64,000 nucleotides of DNA from CAVSDF01 sp963726715 (GTDB lineage Bacteria; Bacteroidota; Rhodothermia; Rhodothermales; BA12): positions 496,001-560,000 of the forward strand of contig CAVSDF010000005.1 of assembly GCA_963726715.1 (NCBI GenBank), in the 5' to 3' direction. The notes below the pieces were generated by a model. The model searched no databases. It was not told where the DNA came from and saw nothing but the letters and a program-made list of their open reading frames with translations. Positions 1 through 10,328 of this stretch are shown here, one piece after another; the stretch's first letter is position 1, and every line of letters begins with the position of its first letter. A program made the position numbers and the translations under genes.

Positions 1-1217
<1,217 letters not shown>

Positions 1218-1221
<4 letters not shown>

Positions 1222-1934
1222 CGAACGATGCCGCGTCGGCGCCGCTCGGTCGATCCGCGCCGTCGACCCCGCCGACCGGCGCCTCCGCCGCGCCCGGTGC
1301 GGCGCTGTCGCCGCGCGCGTGGGCGCGCCTGATCGCCGGGCTGCTGCTCTACGGCCTCGCCGTCGCGCTCATGATCGCGTCGGGGCGCGGCCTCGGGCCG
1401 TGGGACCTGCTGCACCAGGGCATCGCGCGCGTGACCGGCCTGACCGTCGGCCTCGCCAGCCAGGCGGTCGGGCTCGTGCTTCTCGCCGGGCTGTGGCGCG
1501 CGGGCGTGCGCTTCGGCGCGGGGACGCTCCTGAACATCGTCGGGATCGGCCTCGTGCTCGATCTCGTGCTTCTGGTGCTGCCGAAACCGACGGGCGCCGC
1601 GGTCGCGTGGGGCTACCACGCGTCGGGAATCCTGCTCTGCGGCCTCGCCACAGGCCTCTACATCAGCGCCCGCCTGGGAGCCGGCCCACGCGACAGCCTG
1701 ATGCTGACGCTCGCGCGCCGCACCGGCTGGAACGTCCGCCGCGTGCGCACCGCCATCGAAGTCGTGGCCCTCGCCGCCGGATGGGCGCTCGGCGGGACGC
1801 TCGGGCTCGGCACGCTCGCCTTCGCGCTCGGCATCGGCCCGGCGGTCGAGGTGGGGATGCGGCTCTTCGGCGGCACCGAGGCGCCGGCCCGCGCTCAGAG
1901 CACCGGATCGGCGACGCCGTCGTCGGCGCCGTAG
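1218..1934 (+). CDS. YitT/YczE-family integral membrane protein
   Basis: Predicted 238-residue inner-membrane protein of the YczE/YyaS/YitT type. After a disordered Ala/Pro/Ser-rich N-terminus of about 35 residues there are five or six hydrophobic helices (for example LIAGLLLYGLAVALMIASG and LLNIVGIGLVLDLVLLVL). The glycine-rich segments GLGPWDLLHQGIA and RLGAGPRDSLMLTLARRTG resemble the paired half-repeats of this family. The biochemical role of the family is not established; some members have been proposed as transporters. The GTG start overlaps the ribBA stop (GTGA), which supports both the start choice and co-expression. The last 40 bases overlap the converging phosphatase gene on the other strand. 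The family call rests on the motif pattern; no substrate can be inferred. Confidence 0.75.
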
Positions 1935-2458
1935 CGCCGTCGCTCGGCGGTGACGAGGCGCTCGCCGTCGAGGACAACCTCGTAGAGGCCGTCGTAGTCG
2001 CCGCTCCCGAAGTCCGCCACAGGCCGCCCGACGAGGACGGCGAGCATCGCGGGGATCGTGTTCGAGTGGCCGACGACGAGGACGGTCTGCCCCCGATTCT
2101 CCGCCCGCAGGCGCGTGATGAGCGCCCGGGCGTCGGCGGCGGCGTCGCGCGAGGCGCTGCGGACGACCTCGGGCGTGAGGCCGAGGACGGCGGCGACCGG
2201 TGCGGCGGTCTGCTGCGTCCGCATCCACTCGGTCGTCACGATGCGCACGATGCGGCGCCCGCCGAGCGCGTCGCGGAGGGCACGGGCGCGCGACTGTCCG
2301 GCGTCGCTGAGCGAAACGTCGCCCTCGCCCGGCGCACGTTCGGCGTGGCGGACGAGCAGAATCGTCGTCGTCGTCGGCTCCGCCGGTGCGGGGGGACGGG
2401 CGGAACAGGCGGCGAGCGTGAGCGCGAGAAGCGCGGCGAGGGTGCGGATGGGAGGCAT
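1895..2458 (-). CDS. Histidine-phosphatase-family lipoprotein
   Basis: A 187-residue exported protein of the histidine phosphatase (phosphoglycerate mutase-like, SixA-like) superfamily. The N-terminus is a lipoprotein signal with lipobox LAAC, followed by a Pro/Thr linker. The catalytic histidine lies in LLVRHAERAPG (RHAE instead of the commoner RHG), and the second histidine in VVGHSNTIPAM. The size fits a single SixA-like domain. Export plus this fold suggests a periplasmic phosphatase of unknown substrate. The start is the ATG directly before the signal peptide. It is the last gene of a minus-strand run behind coaE, separated from it by a palindromic repeat at about 2489-2516. Its 3' end overlaps the converging YitT-like gene. 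Confidence 0.85.
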   Translation of the reverse strand: MPPIRTLAALLALTLAACSARPPAPAEPTTTTILLVRHAERAPGEGDVSLSDAGQSRARALRDALGGRRIVRIVTTEWMRTQQTAAPVAAVLGLTPEVVRSASRDAAADARALITRLRAENRGQTVLVVGHSNTIPAMLAVLVGRPVADFGSGDYDGLYEVVLDGERLVTAERRRYGADDGVADPVL

Positions 2459-2488
2459 CGGAGAAGGAGTAGACGTGAGAGGGATCAA

Positions 2489-2516
2489 GCTGTCATGCCT
2501 CCCGACCTGACAGGTT
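2489..2516. repeat. Palindromic repeat family A, copy 1
   Basis: Imperfect inverted repeat between coaE and the phosphatase gene. The left arm CTGTCATGC is degenerate and the right arm GACCTGACAGG matches the family. Related copies lie near 23032, 26040, 37740, 39271 and 48928. The arms match CTGTCAGGTC / GACCTGACAG, with a short loop of about four bases. Confidence 0.6.
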
Positions 2517-2529
2517 CGCGCGGGTGGAA

Positions 2530-3177
2530 TCAGCGTACCCCTGTGGTCGAGTTGCCGAACCGCTCGACGAGCGCCGCCACCTGCCGGTCCAACTCGTCCA
2601 GGTCGCCGCCGTTGTCGAGCACCGCGTCGGCACGCCGGGCGACCTCGTCGGGGTCCATCTGCGCCGCCATCCGCGCCTCGACCTCCGCCGCCGTCGCCCC
2701 GCCGCGCGCCACCGCCCGCGCGACCCGCACCGCCCGCGGCGCCACGACCGCCACGACGGCATCGACGTGCGCGTCGCCACCCGACTCGTACAGAATCGCC
2801 GCCTCGTGGACGACGAGCCGCACCCCATCGCGCGCCGCATCGTCCACAAACGCCTCCCACGCCGCGAAGACGCGCGGATGCACAAGCCCGTTGAGCATCG
2901 CCAGACGCTCTGCCGCTCCCGGCGAACCGCCGAAGACGAGCGCCGCGAGATGCGCCCGGTCGAGCGATCCATCCGCCCGAAACGTCGCGCCTCCGAACGC
3001 CGCCACGAGGTCGCGCCGCAGGCCGTCGTCGGTCGCCATCAGCCGCTTCGCCACATCGTCCGCCAGAAACACGCGCGCCCCGTGCCGCGCGAACGCCGCC
3101 GCCGCCGCGCTCTTGCCGCTGCCGATGCCTCCGGTCAGCCCGAGCGTGACGGGGCGTATCGGGCGAGATTTAGGCAT
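2530..3177 (-). CDS. coaE: Dephospho-CoA kinase
   Basis: Catalyses the last step of coenzyme A synthesis, the ATP-dependent phosphorylation of dephospho-CoA at the ribose 3'-hydroxyl, in the cytoplasm. The 215 residues match the usual family size. The P-loop LGLTGGIGSGKSAAAAAF lies near residue 15, followed by ARVFLADDVAKRLM, where the conserved acidic substrate residues sit. HPRVFAAWEAF, the ILYESGGD lid segment and the DNGGDLDELDRQV C-terminal segment are also recognisable. The ATG at 3177 is preferred over an in-frame start 13 codons upstream because it places the P-loop at the usual distance. It lies in a minus-strand run downstream of the HIT and barrel genes. Family B and family A palindromes flank it. 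Confidence 0.95.
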   Translation of the reverse strand: MPKSRPIRPVTLGLTGGIGSGKSAAAAAFARHGARVFLADDVAKRLMATDDGLRRDLVAAFGGATFRADGSLDRAHLAALVFGGSPGAAERLAMLNGLVHPRVFAAWEAFVDDAARDGVRLVVHEAAILYESGGDAHVDAVVAVVAPRAVRVARAVARGGATAAEVEARMAAQMDPDEVARRADAVLDNGGDLDELDRQVAALVERFGNSTTGVR

Positions 3178-3231
3178 ATCGGCAGGGAGATGACGACGTG
3201 AAGGTAGGCCCCCCAATGCCCCCGATCTCGC

Positions 3232-3256
3232 GTAGGGGCGGGTCTCAGACCCGCCC
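3232..3256. repeat. Palindromic repeat family B, copy 1
   Basis: GTAGGGGCGGGTCTC followed by AGACCCGCCC forms a near-perfect inverted repeat in the gap between coaE and the upstream barrel gene. The arms pair over about ten bases with almost no loop. The same GTAGGGG-CGGGT signature recurs at 37792-37816 and 59434-59458. Confidence 0.75.
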
Positions 3257-3300
3257 GCCGTCGCACCGCCGCCCGCCGACCCACCACGTCCACCCCACCC

Positions 3301-5460
3301 TCACCACCGCCACACCGTGTCGAGGCGCACGAGCGGCAGCAGGCGCGTCGTGCCCCGGCGGGCGGCGGCGCGGACGGGGGCGTCGAGCACGCCGTCGAGG
3401 CCTGCCCACGTGCGCTGCCATGCCCACCAGCCGTCGAGGCGCAGGCGGGCGTGGACGCTCGTGAGCGGGATGTCGAGGCGGGTCGTCGGGCCGATCTTGG
3501 CGAGCAGGTTGCGGCCGGGCAGCACGAGGCTCGCGGCGTCGTCGCCACTGCCGACGCGGAGGGCGACGTTGCGGTCGAAGTCCGAACGCGCGAACACGCG
3601 CACGCCGAAGGCCGCTCGGATGCGCCGTCCGCTCTCCGCCGACAGGTCGAGCGCGAGCGTCCGGACGGTGTCGGTCGGGACTTCGGCGAAGCGGTCGGGC
3701 ACGAGCCGCCCGAGCCGTAGGTCCGACGCGGTGACGGTCGCCGCGATGCGTGTCCGCTCGCTGAGGGCGTGCCACAGCTCGCCTTCGAGGCGCCACTCGC
3801 GCGCGCTCGCATCCGACGCGTCGGCGCTGGTCAGGCGCACGTCGTCGCGCGTGTAGGCCGCGCGCACCTCGGTCGTGAGGCGCAGCCGCGTCCGTACGGT
3901 GGCGATGTCGAGGTACGGGCGCAGGCGGACGACGCGCTGCTGCTGGCTCTCCGCTGACCGCGCGGCTTTGAGGTAGACCGTGTGGACACCGCTCCCGACG
4001 ACTTCTGCCCCGACCGACAGCCCCGCGCGCAGCCGCACATCGGCGACGGCGGCGACGGCGGTGCGGGCCTCGTCGCGGTCGTCGGCGTTGCGCTCGGGCG
4101 TGTCGAGGCGGGCGATGGACTGCTGCGCGTCGGCGGTGAGGGTGAGGCGGCGGCGGAGGTGGCGCACGCGGGCCTCGACAGACAGATCGCCGCGGTCGAA
4201 GTCGGCCTGTTCGAGCAGGTCGGACTTCTGCGTCGCCTGGTCGGGTGGCAACTCCGCCGCGTTGGCGAGCAGCCGCCGCTCGCGTCCGGCCGCCACGCGC
4301 CCCCCGACCCGCGCTTCTGTCCGGGACGACGGACGACGGACGACCGACGAGCGCCGCCCGGTTGTGGGATCTGGCATCCACGTCACGAACGCGCCGCCGT
4401 CGAGGCGTTCGCCGCCCACGTCGGTGTCGAAGACGAGCACGCCCGGCGCTGCGCCATCGACACGCACGCGGCGGGCGACGAACGCGGCGCTGGCATCGAG
4501 GTCGAGGCGCAGGCTGCGCGCGAGCGGCAGGGCGGCGGCGGCGGCGGCGTCGAGCGTGTCGGCGGTGGTGGCCTCGACGGCCTCGCTCGCGGCGGCGGGT
4601 GCGACGCCGTCGCGGTTGAGAAACGAAGCCGCCTGGTAAGCGTCGCGGCGGACGCGGGCGATGCGCAGGCGCCCGTCGAGGCGCGGGCGGGCGTCGTCGG
4701 TGCCGCCGATGTGGCCTTCGGCGACGGCGCGGAGGTCGGCGCGGCGGCGCGGCCCAAGCGAGGCGCCGTCGGCGAGGGCGGCGATGTCGAGTGCGCCCCC
4801 GGAGGTCGCCCGCGCGAACCGGGCGTCGAGGCGGGCCGCCGGTCCGGCGTCGCGGCGCAGCGGCGCGGCGGCGAGGCTCCCATCGGGCGAGAGGCCACCG
4901 GTGCGGGCGCCGGGACGGGCGTCGAGGGCGCCGCCGAGGGCTGCGCGGAGGGCGAGGTCGGCGCTCGGGCGCGCGTCGAGGGTGGCATGGAGCGTCTGCG
5001 AGACGACGCGGCTCTGCGCGAACACCTCACCCGCCGAGGCGATGCCGATGCGCGTGCGGGCCGTCAGCGGACGCGTCGCGGCGACGCGGTGGCCGAGTTC
5101 GTCGCGGAACGAGAGGCGCCGCTGAAACCCCTCGAAGGCATCGCTCGCGCCCCGAACGTCGGCGAAGAACCGCCACGACCCGACGGCGAAGACGCGCGCG
5201 AGGGCAATCTCCGACCGGTACCGGCCGCCGTCGCGGTCGAGGCGCGTCCGGATGCCGCCGAGCGTGTCGGTCCGCACGAACGGCCCGAACGGCGTGTCGA
5301 TCAGGAATCCATCGACGACGGCGCCAACGCCGACCGTTCCATCCCCAACCGGCGCAACGATCTGCGCGGCGGCGGGGCGTACGCCAGCGGCGAGGGCGAG
5401 AGCCACGCAGACGGCGCATCGCGCGGCGCGGCGGCGCAGCAGCGGCGAGGCGCCCGCCAT
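3301..5460 (-). CDS. Outer-membrane beta-barrel protein, uncharacterised
   Basis: A 719-residue exported protein that I cannot assign to a named family. It starts with a signal peptide (RRRAARCAVCVALALAAGVRPAAAQ). The rest is rich in alternating polar/hydrophobic stretches with many Arg, Thr and Asp residues, and it ends in an aromatic residue (DTVWRW), as outer-membrane barrels do. PSADLALRAALGG, RLRLTTEVRAAY and SERTRIAATVTASDLRL look like transmembrane beta strands. Near the middle (4325-4350) a heptanucleotide microsatellite is translated as SSVVRRPSS, an apparent insertion in a loop. The ATG shares its A with the TGA of the upstream HIT gene (TGATG), so translation is probably coupled. 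A role in the envelope is inferred from the signal peptide and C-terminus only. Confidence 0.7.
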   Translation of the reverse strand: MAGASPLLRRRAARCAVCVALALAAGVRPAAAQIVAPVGDGTVGVGAVVDGFLIDTPFGPFVRTDTLGGIRTRLDRDGGRYRSEIALARVFAVGSWRFFADVRGASDAFEGFQRRLSFRDELGHRVAATRPLTARTRIGIASAGEVFAQSRVVSQTLHATLDARPSADLALRAALGGALDARPGARTGGLSPDGSLAAAPLRRDAGPAARLDARFARATSGGALDIAALADGASLGPRRRADLRAVAEGHIGGTDDARPRLDGRLRIARVRRDAYQAASFLNRDGVAPAAASEAVEATTADTLDAAAAAALPLARSLRLDLDASAAFVARRVRVDGAAPGVLVFDTDVGGERLDGGAFVTWMPDPTTGRRSSVVRRPSSRTEARVGGRVAAGRERRLLANAAELPPDQATQKSDLLEQADFDRGDLSVEARVRHLRRRLTLTADAQQSIARLDTPERNADDRDEARTAVAAVADVRLRAGLSVGAEVVGSGVHTVYLKAARSAESQQQRVVRLRPYLDIATVRTRLRLTTEVRAAYTRDDVRLTSADASDASAREWRLEGELWHALSERTRIAATVTASDLRLGRLVPDRFAEVPTDTVRTLALDLSAESGRRIRAAFGVRVFARSDFDRNVALRVGSGDDAASLVLPGRNLLAKIGPTTRLDIPLTSVHARLRLDGWWAWQRTWAGLDGVLDAPVRAAARRGTTRLLPLVRLDTVWRW
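4325..4350. repeat. Heptanucleotide microsatellite inside a barrel gene
   Basis: Three to four imperfect copies of a 7-base unit (GGACGAC on this strand). They lie within the reading frame of the barrel protein and are read on the minus strand as SSVVRRPSS. Similar tracts lie near 13272-13310, 26311-26343, 36825-36847, 60518-60541 and 62800-62834. Confidence 0.7.
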
Positions 5461-5798
5461 CAGCCCGGCGGCCACGCGAGGCGCCGCCCGCCGAGGACGT
5501 GCAGGTGCAGGTGCGGCACCGTCTGCCCGCCATCGTCGCCGACGTTGAAGACGGTCCGGTAGCCGCCGGTCAGCCCCTCGGCCTCCGCCACGCGCGCGGC
5601 GACGACGAGCAGGTGCCCGACGAGCGGCGCATCGGCGTCGGTCAGGTCGGCGAGGGAGGCGATCGGGCGGCGCGGCACGACGAGCACGTGCACCGGCGCC
5701 TGCGGCGACACGTCACGGAAGGCGATGCACCGGTCGTCCTCGTGGACGATGTCGGCGGGGATGTCGCGGGCGATGATCCTCTCGAAGAGCGTCGGCAC
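5460..5798 (-). CDS. HIT-family nucleotide-binding hydrolase
   Basis: A 112-residue histidine-triad protein of the HINT/PKCI branch, cytoplasmic, expected to hydrolyse nucleoside phosphoramidates or related nucleotides. TLFERIIARDIPADIVHEDD is the characteristic N-terminus, APVHVLVVPRRPI is the central strand, and the C-terminal HLHLHVLGGRRLAWPPG carries the His-x-His-x-His triad. The GTG at 5798 starts directly at the conserved N-terminus. An in-frame ATG at 5858 would add 20 low-complexity residues and cannot be excluded. The TGA overlaps the ATG of the downstream barrel gene. The region between this gene and queD (about 5860-6074) should hold divergent promoters and contains two close copies of GAGACGGTGCCGC near 5886 and 5906. 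Confidence 0.93.
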   Translation of the reverse strand: MPTLFERIIARDIPADIVHEDDRCIAFRDVSPQAPVHVLVVPRRPIASLADLTDADAPLVGHLLVVAARVAEAEGLTGGYRTVFNVGDDGGQTVPHLHLHVLGGRRLAWPPG

Positions 5799-6074
5799 GG
5801 TGGGGCAGGGCGGATGAACGGGCGTCGGCGGTAGCGGCAAGGTACGCGGCGAGGGCATCGCGTGCGCCGCCTGCACCGCCTGCCGGGAGACGGTGCCGCT
5901 CATCGTGAGACGGTGCCGCCCATCCGTCCACACGAGCACCCGTGGCGGCAATTCCGATCCAGACTGAACTGGTTGTGGAAACGAGTACCCGGAGGTGACG
6001 TTGACCGGACACCCCGGGGCACAGGGCGTCGCCTTGCCCGTTCCGCCGCGTCTCGTACCTCCCGATCCTGCCCG

Positions 6075-6488
6075 ATGCCCACTGTCTACGTCACGCGCGA
6101 GGCGCATTTCAACGCCGCTCACCGCCTCCACAATCCCGCCCGCTCGGACGAGTGGAACCGCGAAACCTTCGGCCTCTGCAACCTGCCGAACTTCCACGGC
6201 CACAATTATGTCCTCGAAGTCACCGTCAAGGGCACGCCCGACGCCGACACCGGCTATGTGATCGACCTCGGCGTGCTCAAAGATCTCATCGAAACACACA
6301 TCGTCTCGCACGTCGATCATCGCAACCTGAACGTCGATGTCGACTTCCTGAGTGGTGTCATGCCGTCGACCGAGAACCTCGTCGTCGCGTTCTGGCAGCG
6401 CCTCGCGCCGCACCTGCCGGACGGGTCGCTCCACCGCATCCGCCTGTACGAGACGCCGCGAAACTCTGCCGACTACTGCGGTGATTGA
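6075..6488 (+). CDS. queD: 6-carboxytetrahydropterin synthase / PTPS family
   Basis: A 137-residue enzyme of the 6-pyruvoyl-tetrahydropterin synthase superfamily. In bacteria it usually converts dihydroneopterin triphosphate to 6-carboxytetrahydropterin on the way to queuosine. Zinc-binding histidines are seen in AHFNAAHRL and FHGHNY. The catalytic cysteine lies in GLCNLPNFHGH; its spacing to HGH is two residues longer than in E. coli QueD and resembles other Bacteroidota homologues. The C-terminal RLYETPRNSADY supplies the conserved glutamate that binds the pterin. GTP cyclohydrolase I (folE), which makes its substrate, follows 56 bases downstream, so the two probably form an operon. queC, queE and queF are not in the window, so the queuosine role is inferred from the family. 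Confidence 0.9.
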   Translation: MPTVYVTREAHFNAAHRLHNPARSDEWNRETFGLCNLPNFHGHNYVLEVTVKGTPDADTGYVIDLGVLKDLIETHIVSHVDHRNLNVDVDFLSGVMPSTENLVVAFWQRLAPHLPDGSLHRIRLYETPRNSADYCGD

Positions 6489-6544
6489 GTGCAGCGAATG
6501 ATGTGCCGTGCGTTTCCGTTCTTCTGACCTCCGATCTCTCTCCG

Positions 6545-7166
6545 ATGCCCACCTCGTTCTCCTCCGACGACCCGCTCCTCTACCAGCGCACCGACGTATA
6601 CGACACCGACACGACCGAGACGCTCGCTGCGGGCGTCCGCACGATGCTCGACCGTCTGGGCGAAGACCCCGACCGCGAAGGCCTCCTCAAAACGCCTGAG
6701 CGCGTCGCCAAAGCCTACCAGTTTCTCACGCACGGCTACCGCCTCGACGGCGAGGCCATCCTCCGCAAGGCACTGTTCCACGAGGATTACTCGGAGATGA
6801 TTCTGGTGAAGGACATCGAGGTCTACAGCCTGTGCGAACATCACATGCTGCCGTTCTTCGGGAAGGCGCACGTGGCGTACATCCCGAAAGGCAAGATCGT
6901 CGGCCTGAGCAAGATTCCGCGTCTCGTCGATGTGTACGCCCGGCGCTTGCAGGTGCAGGAGCGGCTGACCGTTGCAGATTCGAGACTGCATCCAGGAAGT
7001 TCTCGAACCCGAGGGCGTGGCCGTTGTCATCGAAGCGCAGCATATGTGCATGATGATGCGAGGCGCCGAGAAGCAGAACTCGTCGACGACGACGAGCGCG
7101 ATGAGCGGCGTCTTCCTCGACAACATCCACACGCGGGCGGAATTCATGCGCCTCGTCCACGCCTGA
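6545..7166 (+). CDS. folE: GTP cyclohydrolase I (one frameshift)
   Basis: Converts GTP to dihydroneopterin triphosphate, the first step of folate, and here also of the pterin substrate of the neighbouring QueD. The N-terminal part carries TPERVAKAYQFLTHGY, the zinc-binding SLCEHHMLPFFGKAHVAYIP and the GLSKIPRLVDVYARRLQVQERLT segment. The C-terminal part (QIRDCIQEVLEPEG, VVIEAQHMCMMMRG, TRAEFMRLV) continues perfectly, but in the next frame from about 6973. ACCGTTGCAG there appears where ACCGTGCAG is expected, so one extra T breaks the frame. Removing it gives about 206 residues, the normal family size. A sequencing or assembly error is more likely than a pseudogene, because every catalytic and zinc residue is intact. 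Confidence 0.93.
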
Positions 7167-7221
7167 GCGCGCCGCGCCGCCGGTCGCCTCGGACCTTGCC
7201 TCGCCCGACTGCCTCTGCCCC

Positions 7222-7851
7222 ATGCCTGCTGCCCCCGATTCCGAACCTGCGCCCGACGACGGACCTGTGACCGTCCGCCTGCTCGCCGCCGACGAGTTTC
7301 CTCGGATGCAGCGGCTCATCGAGATCCTCAACCCGTCGATCCCGCCCGGTGTGCTCGCCGCCCGCATCCCGCGGATGGCGGACTACGCGTCGTACCGCTG
7401 CGCCGCCGCGTTCGTCGATCCGCAGCGCATCGGCACGGCTCCGCTCGGCGCATCGACCGGCGCCGCGTCGGGCGCGCTCGCGGCTGGGGAATGGGAGGCG
7501 TCGCCACTCGACCGGACGGCCCCGACGGGCTGCTGCTTGCGGGGGTGTGCGGCCTCTGGGAGACGACGCGCCCCTACTCGGGGGCGGCAGCTCGAACCCG
7601 ACCACGTCGTCGTCCTGCCCGGCCTGCGCTCGCTCGGCGTCGGGCGGCGGCTGATGGCGTGGGTGTACGCGCTCGCGCGCGATCTCGGGTGCGAGACGGT
7701 CGAACTGAACGCCTACCTCGCCAACGCCCGCGCGCACGCCTTCTACGAGGCCGACGGCTTCGCCAAACTCGGCTATCATTTCCAGATGCGGCTGGGCCAG
7801 ATGCGGCTCGGCGCCTCGGCGGAGGACGCGGATTCCTGCGCCGTCTGGTAG
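7222..7851 (+). CDS. GNAT-family N-acetyltransferase (two compensating shifts)
   Basis: Predicted acetyl-CoA-dependent N-acetyltransferase. The C-terminal half is clear: VVVLPGLRSLGVGRRLMAWVYALARDLG is the acetyl-CoA pyrophosphate-binding A motif, and NAYLANARAHAFYEADGFAKLGYHFQMR is the B motif. The N-terminus begins VTVRLLAADEFPRM. Between about 7480 and 7590 the continuous frame looks wrong. The alternative frame there reads GLLLAGVCGLWETTRPYSG, a normal GNAT beta-strand region, so two shifts of opposite sign probably flank it, the second in a GGGGG run near 7580. Substrate unknown. It follows folE by 55 bases but has no obvious functional link to it. Confidence 0.8.
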   Translation: MPAAPDSEPAPDDGPVTVRLLAADEFPRMQRLIEILNPSIPPGVLAARIPRMADYASYRCAAAFVDPQRIGTAPLGASTGAASGALAAGEWEASPLDRTAPTGCCLRGCAASGRRRAPTRGRQLEPDHVVVLPGLRSLGVGRRLMAWVYALARDLGCETVELNAYLANARAHAFYEADGFAKLGYHFQMRLGQMRLGASAEDADSCAVW

Positions 7852-7852
7852 G

Positions 7853-7884
7853 TCCAAGTTGTGGGTCTGCGGGTTTGTGAGGAG
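7853..7884. repeat. G/T-rich short repeat (family E), copy 1
   Basis: Short GT-rich tract (AAGTTGTGGGTCTGCGGGTTTGTGAGG) just after the GNAT gene, in the gap to the converging tsaD. Similar units occur at 11401-11429 and in a longer form at 61785-61853. Confidence 0.35.
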
Positions 7885-7921
7885 GACGCGCTCTCCTCCG
7901 CTCCCCATCACCGCCTGTCCA

Positions 7922-9003
<1,082 letters not shown>

Positions 9004-9070
9004 AGATCGGGGGGATGTCGCGGCGCAGCGCTCGGGGCGCCCGGACGGGATCGCCGCCGCGTCCGGCTCG

Positions 9071-9079
9071 TACATTCCG
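9071..9079 (+). promoter_or_regulatory. Putative -7 element (TACATTCCG)
   Basis: GTACATTCCG lies about 40 bases upstream of the ATG at 9113. It resembles the TAnnTTTG -7 box of Bacteroidota promoters and similar boxes elsewhere in this window. No clear -33 element was seen. Confidence 0.3.
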
Positions 9080-9112
9080 TCGCCTCCCGCCGTTCTCGCC
9101 TCCACGCCCTCT

Positions 9113-9733
9113 ATGCGGACTCTCCTCGCCTCTGCCGCCCTCGTCGCCGCGTTCGCGGTGCACGTCCCCACCGCCGCCCTCGCGCAGCGCGCCGCCGACG
9201 CCCCGTCGCGCCTTGGAAGCGCCCCGCGTCTCGGCGATGCGCCCGCGCGGACCGGCCTCGGCCAGTACATCGCGCCGTCGACGTTCCGGATGGCGCAGAG
9301 CGTCGAGTTTGCCAGCGGCTCGGCGGGCGGGCAGGGCTTCGGCTACGGCGCGTACACGAACACCGTCTTCTGGCAGCCGTCGCAGCGCCTCGCCGCGCGC
9401 GTCGATGTCGGCCTTGCGATGCCGTTCGGCGGCCTTGCGGGTGCGCCCGTCGGCGGCGCCAACGTCGGGGCAGGGCAGGGGATGTCGCCGCAGCTCTACC
9501 TCCGCAACGCCGAACTCGCCTACCGCCCGAGCGCGAACGCCGAGATCCGGCTGAGCGTGCAGCAGGTGCCGTCCGCCCTCTACGGCCCGGCGTACGGCTA
9601 CGGCGCGGCGGCGTTCGGGCAGGGATCGTATGGACAGAGCGCCTACGGCGGATCGTACGGCTACGGCGGCGGAAGCCGGATGCAGGCCCGCGTCGGCGTC
9701 GGAAGCGACGAGATGTTCTGGCGCCCGCGCTGA
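9113..9733 (+). CDS. Secreted Gly/Tyr-rich protein, uncharacterised
   Basis: A 206-residue protein with a clear signal peptide (MRTLLASAALVAAFAVHVPTAALAQ). The middle part, with MAQSVEFASGSAGGQGFGYGAY and RVDVGLAMPFGG, has the alternating pattern of an outer-membrane or periplasmic beta protein. The C-terminal 40 residues are dominated by Gly, Tyr, Ser and Ala (YGYGAAAFGQGSYGQSAYGG) and look flexible. No enzyme motif is visible. It is divergent from tsaD and has its own promoter-like box about 40 bases upstream. A small envelope protein is the most that can be said. Confidence 0.75.
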   Translation: MRTLLASAALVAAFAVHVPTAALAQRAADAPSRLGSAPRLGDAPARTGLGQYIAPSTFRMAQSVEFASGSAGGQGFGYGAYTNTVFWQPSQRLAARVDVGLAMPFGGLAGAPVGGANVGAGQGMSPQLYLRNAELAYRPSANAEIRLSVQQVPSALYGPAYGYGAAAFGQGSYGQSAYGGSYGYGGGSRMQARVGVGSDEMFWRPR

Positions 9734-9833
9734 TTCGCCCCCGTTTCCGCCGGTGATCGCCCGACCGTGGTGTCTGCGTCCGTCTGCGGCGTGACCCGCG
9801 CGGCATCCGTCCCCGGCGATTGGCCCGACCCCG

Positions 9834-10298
9834 ATGGCGACGCTCGCGCGCGACTGGCTCCTCAACACGGCGCTTCTGCTCGGCGGCCTCGTGCTGCTCG
9901 TGCTCGGCTACGGCGTCCTCACCGGCGTCACCCGCCCGCCCGACCTGCCGCAGGCACCCGCCGGGGCCATCGCGCCGACCGACTCGCTCGACATCCCCAA
10001 CGTCGAGGTCCTGAACGCCACGTCCGTCGACGGACTCGCGGCCCGCGCGCGCCGCTACCTGATCGACCGCGGCGTCGATGTCGTGATGACCGGCAACGAG
10101 CGGCCCGACGGGCGCACCTCACGCGTGCTCAGCCGCACCGGCGACCTCGATGCCGCCCGCCGCGTCGCCCGGATTCTCGGCATCCGCGAGACGCGCGTAT
10201 CGTCGGAGCCGTCGCCCGATCTTTCGCTCGACGCGACCGTTCTGCTCGGCAGCGACTACGCGACCCTTCTGCCATTTCTGCCCGACTCGACGCGCTGA
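9834..10298 (+). CDS. LytR C-terminal-domain membrane protein
   Basis: A 154-residue protein with one N-terminal transmembrane helix (LNTALLLGGLVLLVLGYGVLTG), a Pro/Ala linker and a LytR_C-type domain: VEVLNATSVDGLAARARRYL, then RGVDVVMTGN and ILGIRETRVSS. In other bacteria this domain follows LytR-Cps2A-Psr ligases or stands alone, probably outside the membrane. The exact role is unknown; a cell-envelope function is inferred from the family. It sits 30 bases upstream of rsfS, an arrangement seen in other lineages, so the two are probably transcribed together. Confidence 0.82.
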   Translation: MATLARDWLLNTALLLGGLVLLVLGYGVLTGVTRPPDLPQAPAGAIAPTDSLDIPNVEVLNATSVDGLAARARRYLIDRGVDVVMTGNERPDGRTSRVLSRTGDLDAARRVARILGIRETRVSSEPSPDLSLDATVLLGSDYATLLPFLPDSTR

Positions 10299-10328
10299 CG
10301 CGCGCTCCGGTCCACTTTCCGACCCGTT

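Noticed and set aside
7222..7851. The GNAT gene as a clean intact protein
   Set aside because: The frame is open throughout, but the middle reads as non-conserved Arg/Cys-rich sequence while another frame there gives a normal GNAT strand. Two compensating shifts are more likely.
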